In this document: one piece after another, positions 8,045-17,010 of the stretch
How positions within the stretch are numbered: the first letter of the stretch is position 1
Layout of the letters: the number at the start of each line of letters is the position of its first letter
DNA from: an uncultured Bacteroidaceae bacterium
GTDB taxonomy: Bacteria; Bacteroidota; Bacteroidia; Bacteroidales; Bacteroidaceae
NCBI GenBank assembly: GCA_934426255.1
Contig: CAKRYD010000017.1
Span: 1 to 54,985 of the forward strand
Length of the DNA stretch: 54,985 nt
Direction: 5' to 3'
Made by a program: the position numbers and the translations under genes
Notes under the pieces: model-generated
Told to the model about the DNA's origin: nothing
Database searches by the model: none
What the model saw: only the letters and a program-made list of their open reading frames with translations

Positions 8045-9340
8045 CTACCATCCGGCGGTTTCCCATCCGGCAGCCTTGTACCATTCGGTAAGTTTGAATG
8101 CGTGGTTATAGTTGATGTTGCCGTAACTGTCGTATTTCTTTTGTGGAACAAACATGGATACGCCACAGAAGGTGGCAGGATTGCTTGAAGCTTTCAGAAT
8201 GCGAGAGCCTTTCTGACCCCAGTAATAATAGTCGGAAATGCGCTTGTGGATGACGCAGCGGTTCAGCATTTTACACCAAGCCTGATAGTCTGACAGCGGT
8301 AGCAGACGTGACATGCTGTCGGACATGTCGTATGAATCGGGATAACCCTCGGTTCGGAAATCTATATAGCCGGTGGCAGCGGAAAGGCTTAAGATATTGG
8401 TCGGTGAGGCGTATTGCGAGATATAGTGTGCGGTGGATTGTGCCAATTGTTCTATTTCAGATGTCTTTATGACGGAGATGACGCATCCCATATCTTCGTA
8501 TAGCGGCTCCCATGCAGGGTCTTCCATAAGACTTTGGTAGTGAGTGTCGGCAATGAGGCTTATGTTTTGATCTGAAGCAGGCCAGGCAAAAAGTGCGTGC
8601 CTGATCAGGTCGTGATAAACAAACCCATGAGAGGAAGTAACGGTCGGGCTCCCTATGATGTAGTCGGCTGTGTGACGGAGCGTGTAGGCAACTTCAACCG
8701 ACTGCATGAGGCAGGCATCGAAAAGCAGAAAGTTCAAATGCAGTCCGCTGGCGGCAATGGCAGATGCAATTTCATTGATTTCCATTTGCCTGCCCAGACT
8801 GCCGTCGGCAGACAAATCATTCTCCATGTCACCTCCCAATCCTGTATCAATGCCGAAGGCTCTGGTTGATTGCCCGGACGACATGTTGGGAAGCCACGAA
8901 GATCCGTGCGACCAAAGCACTAAACCGTAGCTCTGTGAAGGGCAATAGATTGAAGCAATGTTCAAAACTTCGGTTAAGGTTTCAGGATCTGTAGAAGAAA
9001 CGTCCGTAGTGTATTTTTTCAAGACCTTATAAAAGGTCTTTCCGTTCAACGACTTATAGTAGCGGTAGAGGCGTGGAGCTTGAGCATCATCAATGAACAG
9101 GATAATGTTGTCTGCTGTCGAAGGCAGGTACTGAATGCCTTTTGCAATTTCGGCCGAATCAGACTGCGAGGGAGAGAATCCTGCCAGTGAAGTCGTCCCC
9201 AAGCTGTTTTGAGCTGCCATGTATATAATGACCGTACGACGAAAACGCGGCAGTGACGCTTCTTCTTCATGCGGGCTACTGCATGAAATGGCAATGAGTG
9301 CGCTCTGGAACACGAAAAAGGCAAATCGCAGTTTTTTCAT
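8045..9340 (-). CDS. Clostripain-family (peptidase C11) lipoprotein
   Basis: A 431-aa protein with a lipoprotein signal ending at Cys20 (IAISC). The body matches the C11 clostripain-like caspase-fold family: a beta strand VIIYMAAQN (about 37-44), a probable catalytic His145 in LVLWSHGSSW, and Cys210 in FLLFDACLM, which begins the helix before VEVAY. These cysteine peptidases usually cut after Arg or Lys; some Bacteroidales members activate toxins or process surface proteins. Here it would sit in the periplasm or on the outer membrane. It is divergently transcribed from a DUF4738 lipoprotein gene. The substrate is unknown. Confidence 0.88.
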   Translation of the reverse strand: MKKLRFAFFVFQSALIAISCSSPHEEEASLPRFRRTVIIYMAAQNSLGTTSLAGFSPSQSDSAEIAKGIQYLPSTADNIILFIDDAQAPRLYRYYKSLNGKTFYKVLKKYTTDVSSTDPETLTEVLNIASIYCPSQSYGLVLWSHGSSWLPNMSSGQSTRAFGIDTGLGGDMENDLSADGSLGRQMEINEIASAIAASGLHLNFLLFDACLMQSVEVAYTLRHTADYIIGSPTVTSSHGFVYHDLIRHALFAWPASDQNISLIADTHYQSLMEDPAWEPLYEDMGCVISVIKTSEIEQLAQSTAHYISQYASPTNILSLSAATGYIDFRTEGYPDSYDMSDSMSRLLPLSDYQAWCKMLNRCVIHKRISDYYYWGQKGSRILKASSNPATFCGVSMFVPQKKYDSYGNINYNHAFKLTEWYKAAGWETAGW

Positions 9341-9371
9341 ATTAAATAATATAGCCGGAGCTTTGGCAACA

Positions 9372-9379
9372 CAAAATTA
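9372..9379 (-). promoter_or_regulatory. -7 element (TAATTTTG) for the C11 peptidase
   Basis: Minus-strand TAATTTTG, 31 bases upstream of the start codon, in the divergent region. Confidence 0.55.
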
Positions 9380-9387
9380 CAGATTAT

Positions 9388-9421
9388 TTTGAAACCGAAT
9401 CCTTGTTTTCCATTATCTTTG
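9388..9421 (+). promoter_or_regulatory. Promoter for the DUF4738 gene
   Basis: TTTG at 9388-9391 and TATCTTTG at 9414-9421 are separated by 22 bases, near the Bacteroides spacing. The -7 box ends 26 bases before the GTG start. Confidence 0.6.
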
Positions 9422-9447
9422 CAGCGTATTAGAATAATAGAAAGGCA

Positions 9448-10017
9448 GTGAATAGGAAAAACGTCAAATTGGTAATACCATTGTTACTGTTATGGTCGGC
9501 TTTTGTGTGGAGTGCCTGTGGAAACAATAGCACAACGAAAACGGAAAATGAAGTGACAGACAGTCTTTCTCCCGATGAAACCATTCATGCAGGGATAGTG
9601 CAATTACAACCTTCGCATGTAAACGACACCGTAACGTGGAACGGAAAAGTCTATAGATATGACATTGTCAGAAAGGCAGATACTACGTTGCCAAGCGTTC
9701 ATGACGAAGTTTCAGGCGACACCTTTTATGACAATGTTATTGTGTTGAAAATTACTCTTGACGGAAAAGAATTTTTCAACAAGAAGTTCCTAAAGTCATC
9801 CTTCGACAAGTATCTGAATGCCGATTTCAAGAAGAATGCAATCTTGGAAGGGCTCGTTTTCGATGTGGTAACTCCTGCAGGTCTGCGGTTTGCCACCAGT
9901 GTGTGTTATCCGCGCAGCGATTTGTATATGCCGCTGGCAATTACAATCAATGAAGCAGGAAATATGGTGATTCAAAAGGATGAATTGCCTGATATAGCCA
10001 ATATTGTGGATGGCTGA
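9448..10017 (+). CDS. DUF4738 domain lipoprotein
   Basis: A 189-aa protein starting at GTG, followed by a lipoprotein signal (LLLLWSAFVWSAC, Cys about 23). The body fits the Bacteroidales DUF4738 family as I remember it: a W-x-G-K-x-Y strand, DEVSGDTFYDN, a strand with EFFNKKFLKSSFDKYL, and ILEGLVFDVV followed by SVCYPRSDLYMPL. Function is unknown; the fold looks all-beta. It is probably anchored in the periplasm. The next gene begins 31 bases later on the same strand, so they may be cotranscribed. Confidence 0.8.
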   Translation: MNRKNVKLVIPLLLLWSAFVWSACGNNSTTKTENEVTDSLSPDETIHAGIVQLQPSHVNDTVTWNGKVYRYDIVRKADTTLPSVHDEVSGDTFYDNVIVLKITLDGKEFFNKKFLKSSFDKYLNADFKKNAILEGLVFDVVTPAGLRFATSVCYPRSDLYMPLAITINEAGNMVIQKDELPDIANIVDG

Positions 10018-10048
10018 TCAAATAGAATAATTCATAATAGACCATTAT

Positions 10049-10873
10049 ATGAAAAAGAGAATGATTGCATCTGCGTTGTTGGCGTTTTTCCTTATGGCCA
10101 GTCCGAGTGCCATGGCACAGAGCGAGAAGAAAACACCGGCTCAAGAGGCTCAAATGAAGGTGGTTGAGGAATTGACCAAGACAATGACAAAGCAATATGG
10201 CTTGAGTAGCGAACAATCTGCTGCCTTGAAGCAACTGAACTTGAAGCGCATGAAAGACATTGCTGCTATAGATGCGGCCATGGATATCAAGAAGGCCAAC
10301 GTAGCGCAAAAGGCCGAGATTAAGAAAATGAAGGCCGAGATTCAATCTCAATACGACGGAATCATAAAAGATCTCTTCTCGGAAAAACAGTATGAGAAGT
10401 ATTTGTCAGATGAAGCCGAAAAGAAGGAACAAATCAAAGGTAACGTCAATTGGATGGCCAATATTGCCACTCGTATGTTGGGTGAGAATAACATTAACTT
10501 GTTAGGCTGGAACAGTAATATCGCTGATTCGCTCAAAATTGCCCAAGAGGCTACCAGTCGCATGGTTCGCAAGTATAAATTGGACAATGAGCAGCAAGAA
10601 AAGCTTTTGGCTCTGAATATTGCGGAAGTGAGTGCTGAGATTGCCGAGCGCAAGAGTATCACTCTTGACGATGCTTCGGGAATGGAAATGACTGAAAAGG
10701 CCAAAGAATTTGCCAAGCAGGCAGGAACCCGTTCGGCCAATTATGAACGCTATCTCAAAGGCATTTTTACAGAAGACCAGTATAAGAAATATACAAAATC
10801 GAAGAAGGCACAGCAATCGCGTGACCAGCGTTTCAGAGGATTCGGTTTTGGTGGCCCACCGCCCAGATGGTGA
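10049..10873 (+). CDS. Exported coiled-coil protein, function unknown
   Basis: A 274-aa protein with a signal peptide (cleavage near AMAQ, residue 25). The mature part is almost wholly helical and charged, rich in Lys, Glu, Ala and Gln, and arranged as two similar halves. Each half has a segment like YGLSSEQSAALKQLNLKR, or KYKLDNEQQEKLLALNIAE in the second, followed by a segment with Y-x-K-Y-L or Y-x-K-Y. This duplication resembles periplasmic Spy/CpxP-like or DUF4890-like chaperone helices, but I cannot assign a family. The C-terminus is a short Gly/Phe/Pro tail (FRGFGFGGPPPRW). Confidence 0.8.
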   Translation: MKKRMIASALLAFFLMASPSAMAQSEKKTPAQEAQMKVVEELTKTMTKQYGLSSEQSAALKQLNLKRMKDIAAIDAAMDIKKANVAQKAEIKKMKAEIQSQYDGIIKDLFSEKQYEKYLSDEAEKKEQIKGNVNWMANIATRMLGENNINLLGWNSNIADSLKIAQEATSRMVRKYKLDNEQQEKLLALNIAEVSAEIAERKSITLDDASGMEMTEKAKEFAKQAGTRSANYERYLKGIFTEDQYKKYTKSKKAQQSRDQRFRGFGFGGPPPRW

Positions 10874-11053
10874 TTTTGAATGCGTGGATAGGCTTTCGAT
10901 TATATTCGTTTTTCATTTGTATGCAGTAGCAGCAGTCTGCGAATACTTAGTTTTTGTGATTGTTCCGTTTGGCGGAATATCGTAATTTTGCAAATGTAAA
11001 ATAGAGGACGTAAGATAGAAAGTTAAAACCACATCCAATTGAATAAGCAAAAG

Positions 11054-11087
11054 AAGGGGATGCAATCGTTGCGATTGTCATCCCTTT
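11054..11087 (+). terminator. Hairpin between convergent genes
   Basis: Stem GGGATGCAATCG/CGATTGTCATCCC (one bulged T, 3-base loop) followed by TTTGTTTTG. It lies 15 bases beyond the stop codon of the minus-strand HAD gene and could serve either strand. An isolated TAATTTTG sits upstream on the plus strand at 10983-10990. Confidence 0.65.
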
Positions 11088-11101
11088 GTTTTGGTTGGGC
11101 A

Positions 11102-11830
11102 TTATTGTAGCTCGTCTCTCAGTTGTGCCCATTGCCTTGCCAATTCTTGCATGGAGGGCAACAGGAGGTTTGCCCCTTCGTCCAATAGCTTTTTGTCGGG
11201 CAGTGGTCCGGTGTTGACGGCTACGGTAAAGATTTCGGCTGCTACTCCGGCGCGTACTCCGAGTGGGGCGTTTTCTATGACGATGGCTTCATTGGGTTTG
11301 ATGCCGGCCTTTTTGAGTGCCATTTGGTAGGGCTCGGCCGATGGCTTCCCCTGTTTTACGTCGAAACTTGTTACCATCAAGTCGCTTTTGAAGATTCCGG
11401 AGTAGCTCTTGTTGAGCTTTTGCAACAAGCTTTTTTGTCCGCTTCCGGTTACGAGCACTATTTGAAATCCGTCTTCCTTGATTTGTTGTAATAGGCCGGT
11501 GGCTCCCGGCATGGGCTTTGCCTTGGGCAGGGTGTTGAATATGTTGCTTTTTACTTCGTAGATTTGCTGCTCTTCTGCTTCGGTGGCTGGTCTGCCCCAG
11601 CACCGTTGTGCCAGGATGTCTATAGTGGATTTTCCGGTGCGTCCTTCGTGTTCGTAGGCTTCCTCTTCTGTCAGGTCGAAGTTGAAGCGTTGTGCTGCTT
11701 CGGCCCATGCCTTGGCGTGCATGGGCATTGAGTCGAACAGGACTCCATCCATATCAAACAATACAGCTTTGAGCCAAATGTGCTCAAAGCCGTATTGTTG
11801 AAGGTATTTGCTGATGTTTTTTTCGAACAT
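11102..11830 (-). CDS. HAD-family hydrolase, beta-phosphoglucomutase-like
   Basis: A 242-aa haloacid-dehalogenase-fold phosphatase or phosphomutase. HAD motif I is DMDGVLFDS at about residues 26-34 (nucleophile Asp26, acid Asp28). A helical cap domain follows (HAKAWAEAAQRF, EGRTGKSTIDIL). Motif II is VLVTGSGQ and motif III Lys lies in VKQGKP; IVIENAPLGVRAG carries the motif IV acid. This pattern is that of subfamily IA phosphatases of the PGMB type. It lies 14 bases after pgi and is probably cotranscribed with lysS and pgi. The substrate is probably a sugar phosphate but is not determined. Confidence 0.9.
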   Translation of the reverse strand: MFEKNISKYLQQYGFEHIWLKAVLFDMDGVLFDSMPMHAKAWAEAAQRFNFDLTEEEAYEHEGRTGKSTIDILAQRCWGRPATEAEEQQIYEVKSNIFNTLPKAKPMPGATGLLQQIKEDGFQIVLVTGSGQKSLLQKLNKSYSGIFKSDLMVTSFDVKQGKPSAEPYQMALKKAGIKPNEAIVIENAPLGVRAGVAAEIFTVAVNTGPLPDKKLLDEGANLLLPSMQELARQWAQLRDELQ

Positions 11831-11844
11831 TCGTCTAGGCGTAC

Positions 11845-13200
11845 TTATTCTTTGTCGAGGCGTTCGCGGATGGCTTTGCTTTCGGCTTCGTAGCCTGGTT
11901 TGTCGAGTAGTGCGAACATGTTTTTCTTGTAGGCTTCTACGCCGGGTTGGTTGAAAGCGTTTACACCGAGAATGTTTCCGCTAATGCCACAGGCTTTTTC
12001 AAAGAAGTAGATCAGTTGTCCGATGTAGTATTCATTGATTTTTGGCATCACGATGCGGATGTTGGGCACTCCACCGTCTACGTGGGCCAATTGTGTTCCG
12101 AGTTCGGCCATTTTGTTTACTTCGTCCACGCGCTTTCCTTCCAGGAAGTTCAGCCCGTCCAGATTTTCGTCATCGTGTGGGAAGAGCACTTTGTGGTTGG
12201 TTTCTTCTACGCTGATGACTGTTTCAAAGATGGTGCGTTCGCCCTCTTGTATCCACTGTCCCATGGAGTGAAGGTCTGTGGTAAAGTCTACGGCTGCCGG
12301 GAAGATGCCTTTGTTTTCTTTGCCTTCGCTTTCTCCGTAGAGCTGTTTCCACCATTCGGCCATGAAGTGGAGCTTGGGTTGGAAGTTGGCCAGTATCTCT
12401 ATCTTCTTGCCGGCTTGCTGATAAAGGGCATTTCTAACGGCTGCATACTGTGCGCTGATGTTGTCTTTGATGTCTATGCTGCTTTTCGTGGCTTCTTCCA
12501 TGCTTTTGGCTCCGGCAACGAGTTGGCGGATATCAAATCCGGCGCAAGCGATTGGCAGGAGTCCTACGGGTGTGAGTACTGAGAAGCGTCCGCCCACATT
12601 GTCAGGGATAATAAAGCTCTTGTAGCCTTCTTTGTCGGCGGTGATGCGTGCTGCACCTTTCTTGGCATCGGTGATGGCAACGATTACTTTGCGTGCTGTT
12701 TCTTTGCCGCGCTGATCTTCACATTGTTTGCGGAGCAGGCGGAAGGCCAAAGCTGTTTCGGTCGTTGTTCCGGATTTTGATATGTTGATAACGCCGAAAT
12801 TCTTGTCTTTCAGATATTCGCAAAGTTCATATAAGTAGTCTTCGCCGATATTGTTGCCGGCAAAAAGGATATTGGGGTCTTTCCCATTGTTGGTCAGCCA
12901 TTGGAAGCTGTTTTGCAGGGCTTCGATAACGGCACGTGCTCCTAAGTAGCTGCCGCCTATTCCGGCTACCACGATGGTGTCGCAATGTGCGCGTAATGTT
13001 TGCGCTGTTGCTTCTACGTCGTTCAGAAATTCTGCGGTGATGGAGGAGGGCAGGTTGACCCAACCCAGGAAGTCATTGCCGGGGCAGGTTCCCTTTTCCA
13101 ATGCTTCCACGGCAGCAGCTGCTTTAGGCAGATAGTTTTCTACGGTGCCGGCCTTCAGGAATGAAACGGCTTTGGATAGTTCCAAACGAATATTTTCCAT
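11845..13200 (-). CDS. pgi: Glucose-6-phosphate isomerase
   Basis: A 451-aa cytoplasmic enzyme interconverting glucose-6-phosphate and fructose-6-phosphate. The sugar-isomerase (SIS) phosphate-binding segments are visible: GIGGSYLGARA (about residue 80), ISKSGTTTETALAFR and the NVGGRFSVLTPVGLLP loop. Further on there is a catalytic Glu in the QLYGESEGKENKG region and a C-terminal GVNAFNQPGVEAYKK with the active-site Lys. The length matches the short bacterial form. It lies between lysS and the HAD gene. gpsA, which I recall between lysS and pgi in Bacteroides, is absent here. Confidence 0.96.
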   Translation of the reverse strand: MENIRLELSKAVSFLKAGTVENYLPKAAAAVEALEKGTCPGNDFLGWVNLPSSITAEFLNDVEATAQTLRAHCDTIVVAGIGGSYLGARAVIEALQNSFQWLTNNGKDPNILFAGNNIGEDYLYELCEYLKDKNFGVINISKSGTTTETALAFRLLRKQCEDQRGKETARKVIVAITDAKKGAARITADKEGYKSFIIPDNVGGRFSVLTPVGLLPIACAGFDIRQLVAGAKSMEEATKSSIDIKDNISAQYAAVRNALYQQAGKKIEILANFQPKLHFMAEWWKQLYGESEGKENKGIFPAAVDFTTDLHSMGQWIQEGERTIFETVISVEETNHKVLFPHDDENLDGLNFLEGKRVDEVNKMAELGTQLAHVDGGVPNIRIVMPKINEYYIGQLIYFFEKACGISGNILGVNAFNQPGVEAYKKNMFALLDKPGYEAESKAIRERLDKE

Positions 13201-13250
13201 GATTGTTTTGTGTTATATGATTGTTTTTTTTGTTTCTTGTTGTTTAGGTG

Positions 13251-14978
13251 TCAGAGCTTTGTCAGCCACGCACTTACATCGTCTACACTTGGTTTGCTTG
13301 TTTCCAACTTGTATTTCTTGATGATTTCGCCTATCTGCATCTGTATTTTTTGCGGATTCACGTCGCGGAGGCTTTCCACCGTGTTATAGCCGCATTTTTG
13401 CAGGATGGGAATCAACTCTTCGCTGATGCCTATGGCTGTATACTTGTCGTTGGCATCTTTGGGGGCTTTCTTTTCGGGACGCATCTGTGGGAAGAGCAGA
13501 ATTTCCTGTATGGTGGTCTTTCCTGTCATGAGCATCACGAGTCGGTCTATGCCTATGCCTATGCCGCTTGTGGGTGGCATTCCGTATTGCAGGGCACGCA
13601 GAAAATCGTGGTCAATGATCATGGCTTCGTCGTCTCCCTTGTCGGCCAATGCCATTTGTGCCTGGAAACGTTCTTCCTGGTCGATGGGGTCGTTCAGTTC
13701 GCTATAGGCGTTGGCCAGCTCTTTTCCGTTGACCATCAGTTCAAAGCGCTCTGTGAGTCCGGGCTTGGAGCGGTGCATTTTTGTGAGTGGGCTCATTTCT
13801 ACGGGGTAGTCGATGATGAAGGTCGGCTGTATGTAGCTGCCTTCGCAGTATTCACCGAATATTTCATCGATGAGTTTTCCTTTGCCCATGGTTTCATCGA
13901 TTTCCATGCCCAGTTTTTTGCATACGTCGCGTATTCCGTCTTCGTCCATGCCGGTCAGGTCGTAGCCTGTCTTTTCTTTGATGGCTTCCAGTATGGGCAG
14001 CCGGCGATAGGGGGCGCGAAAGCTGACAAGGTTGCCGTCTATCATCTGTTCGGGCTTGCCGTTGACGGCTGTGCAGATGGTTTCGAGCAGTTGCTCAGTA
14101 AACGACATCATCCAATTGTAGTCCTTGTATTGCACATAAAGTTCCATGCAGGTGAACTCGGGATTGTGCGTGCGATCCATGCCTTCGTTGCGGAAGTTTT
14201 TGCCGATTTCATATACGCCTTCGAATCCGCCTACGATGAGGCGTTTCAGGTAGAGCTCGGTGGCGATGCGCATATACATGTCGACGTTCAGGGCGTTGAA
14301 GTGGGTGATAAACGGACGTGCGCTGGCTCCGCCCGGTATGTTCTGCAGAATGGGGGTTTCCACTTCTGTGTAGCCGGCTTCGTCTAATACGCGTCGCATG
14401 GTTTGCAGCACTTTGGCGCGTTTGGCGAAGATTCCTTTGACTTCAGGATTGACGATAAGGTCAACATAGCGTTGGCGATAGCGCATTTCTGGGTCTTCAA
14501 ACGAGTCATAGGTCTTTCCGTCCTTGTCCTGTTTCACTACGGGAAGGGGCTTCAAACTTTTGCAAAGCAGGGTGAACGAACGTGCATGTACGGTGATTTC
14601 GCCTGTTTGCGTACGGAATACAAAGCCCTTTACACCGACAATATCTCCAAGGTCGAGCAGACGTTTGAAGACGGTATTATACATTGTTTTGTCTTCGCCG
14701 TTGCAAATGTCATCGCGGGTTACATAGACTTGTATTCTTCCTTTTGAATCTTGCAGCTCCATGAAACTGGCCTTTCCCATGACGCGCTTGCTCATCACGC
14801 GTCCTGCTATGCAGACTTGGCGAGGCTCGTCTTCGTCCTTGAATTCGGCGCGGATGTCGGTCGAAAAGGCATTGGTGGGATACTCTGCGGCGGGATAGGG
14901 GTCGATACCCAGTGAACGGAGCTCGGCCAGGGCGTTGCGGCGGTTGATTTCTTGTTCTGAAAGTTCTAATATGTTCAT
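13251..14978 (-). CDS. lysS: Lysyl-tRNA synthetase, class II
   Basis: A 575-aa enzyme charging tRNA-Lys. There is an N-terminal OB-fold anticodon-binding domain (about 55-160, VCIAGRVMSKRVMGKASF). The class II catalytic core has motif 2 (FRNEGMDRTHNPEFT, about 262-276) and motif 3 (GIGIGIDRLVMLM, about 480-492). A C-terminal extension of about 70 residues beyond the usual end (LFPQMRPEKK) carries helix-hairpin-type sequence (LIPILQKCGYNTVESLRDV), as in other Bacteroidetes LysS. It is the first gene of the lysS-pgi-HAD operon, with a -7 element at 15005-15012. Confidence 0.97.
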   Translation of the reverse strand: MNILELSEQEINRRNALAELRSLGIDPYPAAEYPTNAFSTDIRAEFKDEDEPRQVCIAGRVMSKRVMGKASFMELQDSKGRIQVYVTRDDICNGEDKTMYNTVFKRLLDLGDIVGVKGFVFRTQTGEITVHARSFTLLCKSLKPLPVVKQDKDGKTYDSFEDPEMRYRQRYVDLIVNPEVKGIFAKRAKVLQTMRRVLDEAGYTEVETPILQNIPGGASARPFITHFNALNVDMYMRIATELYLKRLIVGGFEGVYEIGKNFRNEGMDRTHNPEFTCMELYVQYKDYNWMMSFTEQLLETICTAVNGKPEQMIDGNLVSFRAPYRRLPILEAIKEKTGYDLTGMDEDGIRDVCKKLGMEIDETMGKGKLIDEIFGEYCEGSYIQPTFIIDYPVEMSPLTKMHRSKPGLTERFELMVNGKELANAYSELNDPIDQEERFQAQMALADKGDDEAMIIDHDFLRALQYGMPPTSGIGIGIDRLVMLMTGKTTIQEILLFPQMRPEKKAPKDANDKYTAIGISEELIPILQKCGYNTVESLRDVNPQKIQMQIGEIIKKYKLETSKPSVDDVSAWLTKL

Positions 14979-15004
14979 AATAGTACGCTCTGTTATTGGT
15001 GTGG

Positions 15005-15012
15005 CAAAATTA
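15005..15012 (-). promoter_or_regulatory. -7 element (TAATTTTG) for lysS
   Basis: Minus-strand TAATTTTG, 26 bases upstream of the lysS start codon. No firm -33 box. Confidence 0.55.
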
Positions 15013-15177
15013 CCACTTTTTTTTAAGTTGACAAAAGAAGCCGCTGTGATAGTACTTGTGCGGCAAAGGCTTGTGCGGCCGGCTGTGTGCTACGGATTGT
15101 TGCGAAAACGCAAGCCCTGGCATCTGATTTGCAAGCCTCCGTTTATGAATGGCCGCCTTCCTTTCGGGACAAAAGCG

Positions 15178-15219
15178 AAGGCGGATGCCACAAGGACAAT
15201 GCTTGTGGCATCCGCCTTT
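15178..15219 (-). terminator. Intrinsic terminator after the GH127-like gene
   Basis: A 17-bp stem (AAGGCGGATGCCACAAG and complement) with a short loop, 30 bases beyond the GH127-like stop codon on the minus strand. It closes the minus-strand run from 22487 down. The rest of 14979-15249 shows only the lysS promoter. Confidence 0.75.
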
Positions 15220-15249
15220 GGCGAAAATGCTTATGAGATGTTTAGTGTT

Positions 15250-16995
15250 TCATTGAAAAAGGATGCATTTGTGATAGTTGCCGTCACTCCATACTTTGGG
15301 TGACATCAGATGGTAGACGGGGGTGAGTTTCTGGCCGGTTCCTACAATGGTCCACTCCTGTTCGCCCGTTTGTTGGTAGCGGGCGTCCGATGGCAGCGAA
15401 ACCGGAGCGTTTGTCTCCATGCCCAGCATCAGTGGTCCGCTGAATGCACGCCGCCATGTGGAACGGGTGTTGTTTTTGTTGAGTACGGGCTCGAATCCCG
15501 TGCGTTGGCGGAAAGTCAGTGTTATTTTGTCTCCGGCCTTGAATTTTTCGGTCAGGGTGATAAAGCCATTGGTTGCCGTCACATTCTTTTCTTGTCCGTT
15601 GAGACTTGCTTTCAGGTCGGCAATCCACGAGAGGGCGGGCAGATGCAGACTTGTCGGTTTTGCCGTGCTCTTGTTAATGGTGATTACAACGTTGCTGCCA
15701 AACGGGTAGCGTGTGTCTACACTGAAGTCCAACAGACTTTTCCGGCCTCGTTTTGTAATGAATCGGCCGGGGCGGAAAGAGGTGAGATATACTCCGTTCT
15801 TGTCCTTGAAGCATGTGTAACGTACGGCGCACGAAAGGCCTTCGCCTCCGCGCATGGTGCAGCACCAATGAGCCTCGTCGGCATGAACGCCCAGCAGGGT
15901 GGTGTTGGTGGTCAGTCCGGGGCAATTGTCACACCCGAAGCCGCCGTTGCGGCGTTGTGTGTGGCAGATGGCATTATAGTAGATGCGTTCGGCCTGTTCC
16001 AGGTAATAGGCTTCGCCGGTGTGCTGCCACAGTTGCATGGCCAGCATATACGAGTCGACAATGGCACATGGCTCGGTCCACGTTTCGAAGCGGTCAAACC
16101 AATTGTAGTTCTCATAGTTTTCCGTCATGCCGTTGTCGACATAAAGGCGGAAGCGTCTGGCTGCTTCGTCAATGTAGCGTCGTTCGCCTGTTATCTCGGC
16201 ATAGCGCACAAGTCCGCGGCAGGCCGTGAGGGTGGCATGGGTCTGTGCCTTGATACCGGTAAGGTCAACCTTCAGGAACTTGTCAATGAGCGTCTCGATA
16301 GGTGCCTTCAGGGCTTTGTCCTTGAGAATGGCATAGGCATGTATAAGGCCGTCCATTCCGATGAAGACACATCCGATATCGGTAGACAGAATCCAGTTGC
16401 CTTCGATGCCGGCAATGCTTCCCGACTCGGCTCCGACGTTTTGTTTGCGCTTGTCAGGGTCGATAGGGTAGGAGGCATATTGTCCTGCGGCTTCGAGAAA
16501 TAGGTTGTGGGCTATGCCTGCAATGGTTTTGCGCACTTCGGGATGCCCTTTCCATTGGTAATATTCACAAAGTCCGCGCAGCAGCCATCCGTTTCCCGAT
16601 AGTTGTTGCTCATGAGCCTTTCCTTCGTGAATAGTTCCCATGTAGCCTTTTTGATTAAGGTTGGAGGGAATGCGGCGTATGATTTCATCAAGATATTTGG
16701 GCGTACGGTGGCTTGCCTGTGCATCAAGTGTGAGGCCGAGGATGGTGCGTCCTTCGGTGTCGCCGGGCCAGTCGCCCGATTGCTGCTCGGTCAGGAATAC
16801 ATGGTCGGGCTGGTATTTCTGCTCTTCCAGGCGGTCGAAGTTCTTGTGAACGCGTTGCGACAATTCTCCCAAGATGTTGATTTCTTCGTAGGAGGCCGGA
16901 ACTATGTCGGACGTATGGGCCATGCTTCTGACAGGCAGCAATATGCAGCAAAGGAATATGCCCCATGCCATACGTATGTGGTGTGGATTTGTCAT
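15250..16995 (-). CDS. Exported GH127-superfamily glycoside hydrolase
   Basis: A 581-aa secreted protein with a signal peptide to about residue 27 (start at 16995 or the Met nine codons in). Its (alpha/alpha)-barrel pattern and C-terminal beta domain fit the DUF1680/GH127-GH146-GH142 superfamily of beta-L-arabinofuranosidases and relatives. These enzymes use a Cys nucleophile held by a Zn(Cys)3-Glu site. Candidate residues are Glu308 and Cys310 (TEPC) and the pair Cys378-Cys379 (HWCCTMRGGEG), spaced as in the family. It follows the GH106 rhamnosidase gene by 15 bases, so the pair probably acts on one glycan, perhaps a pectic or arabinogalactan side chain. The exact GH family and substrate are uncertain. 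Confidence 0.8.
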   Translation of the reverse strand: MTNPHHIRMAWGIFLCCILLPVRSMAHTSDIVPASYEEINILGELSQRVHKNFDRLEEQKYQPDHVFLTEQQSGDWPGDTEGRTILGLTLDAQASHRTPKYLDEIIRRIPSNLNQKGYMGTIHEGKAHEQQLSGNGWLLRGLCEYYQWKGHPEVRKTIAGIAHNLFLEAAGQYASYPIDPDKRKQNVGAESGSIAGIEGNWILSTDIGCVFIGMDGLIHAYAILKDKALKAPIETLIDKFLKVDLTGIKAQTHATLTACRGLVRYAEITGERRYIDEAARRFRLYVDNGMTENYENYNWFDRFETWTEPCAIVDSYMLAMQLWQHTGEAYYLEQAERIYYNAICHTQRRNGGFGCDNCPGLTTNTTLLGVHADEAHWCCTMRGGEGLSCAVRYTCFKDKNGVYLTSFRPGRFITKRGRKSLLDFSVDTRYPFGSNVVITINKSTAKPTSLHLPALSWIADLKASLNGQEKNVTATNGFITLTEKFKAGDKITLTFRQRTGFEPVLNKNNTRSTWRRAFSGPLMLGMETNAPVSLPSDARYQQTGEQEWTIVGTGQKLTPVYHLMSPKVWSDGNYHKCILFQ

Positions 16996-17010
16996 CTCTG
17001 TGGCGATGGC

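Noticed and set aside
13248..14387. 379-codon plus-strand frame opposite lysS
   Set aside because: It lies wholly antisense to a secure lysS gene and translates to low-complexity, aromatic-rich sequence with no family pattern; it is a codon-bias shadow.
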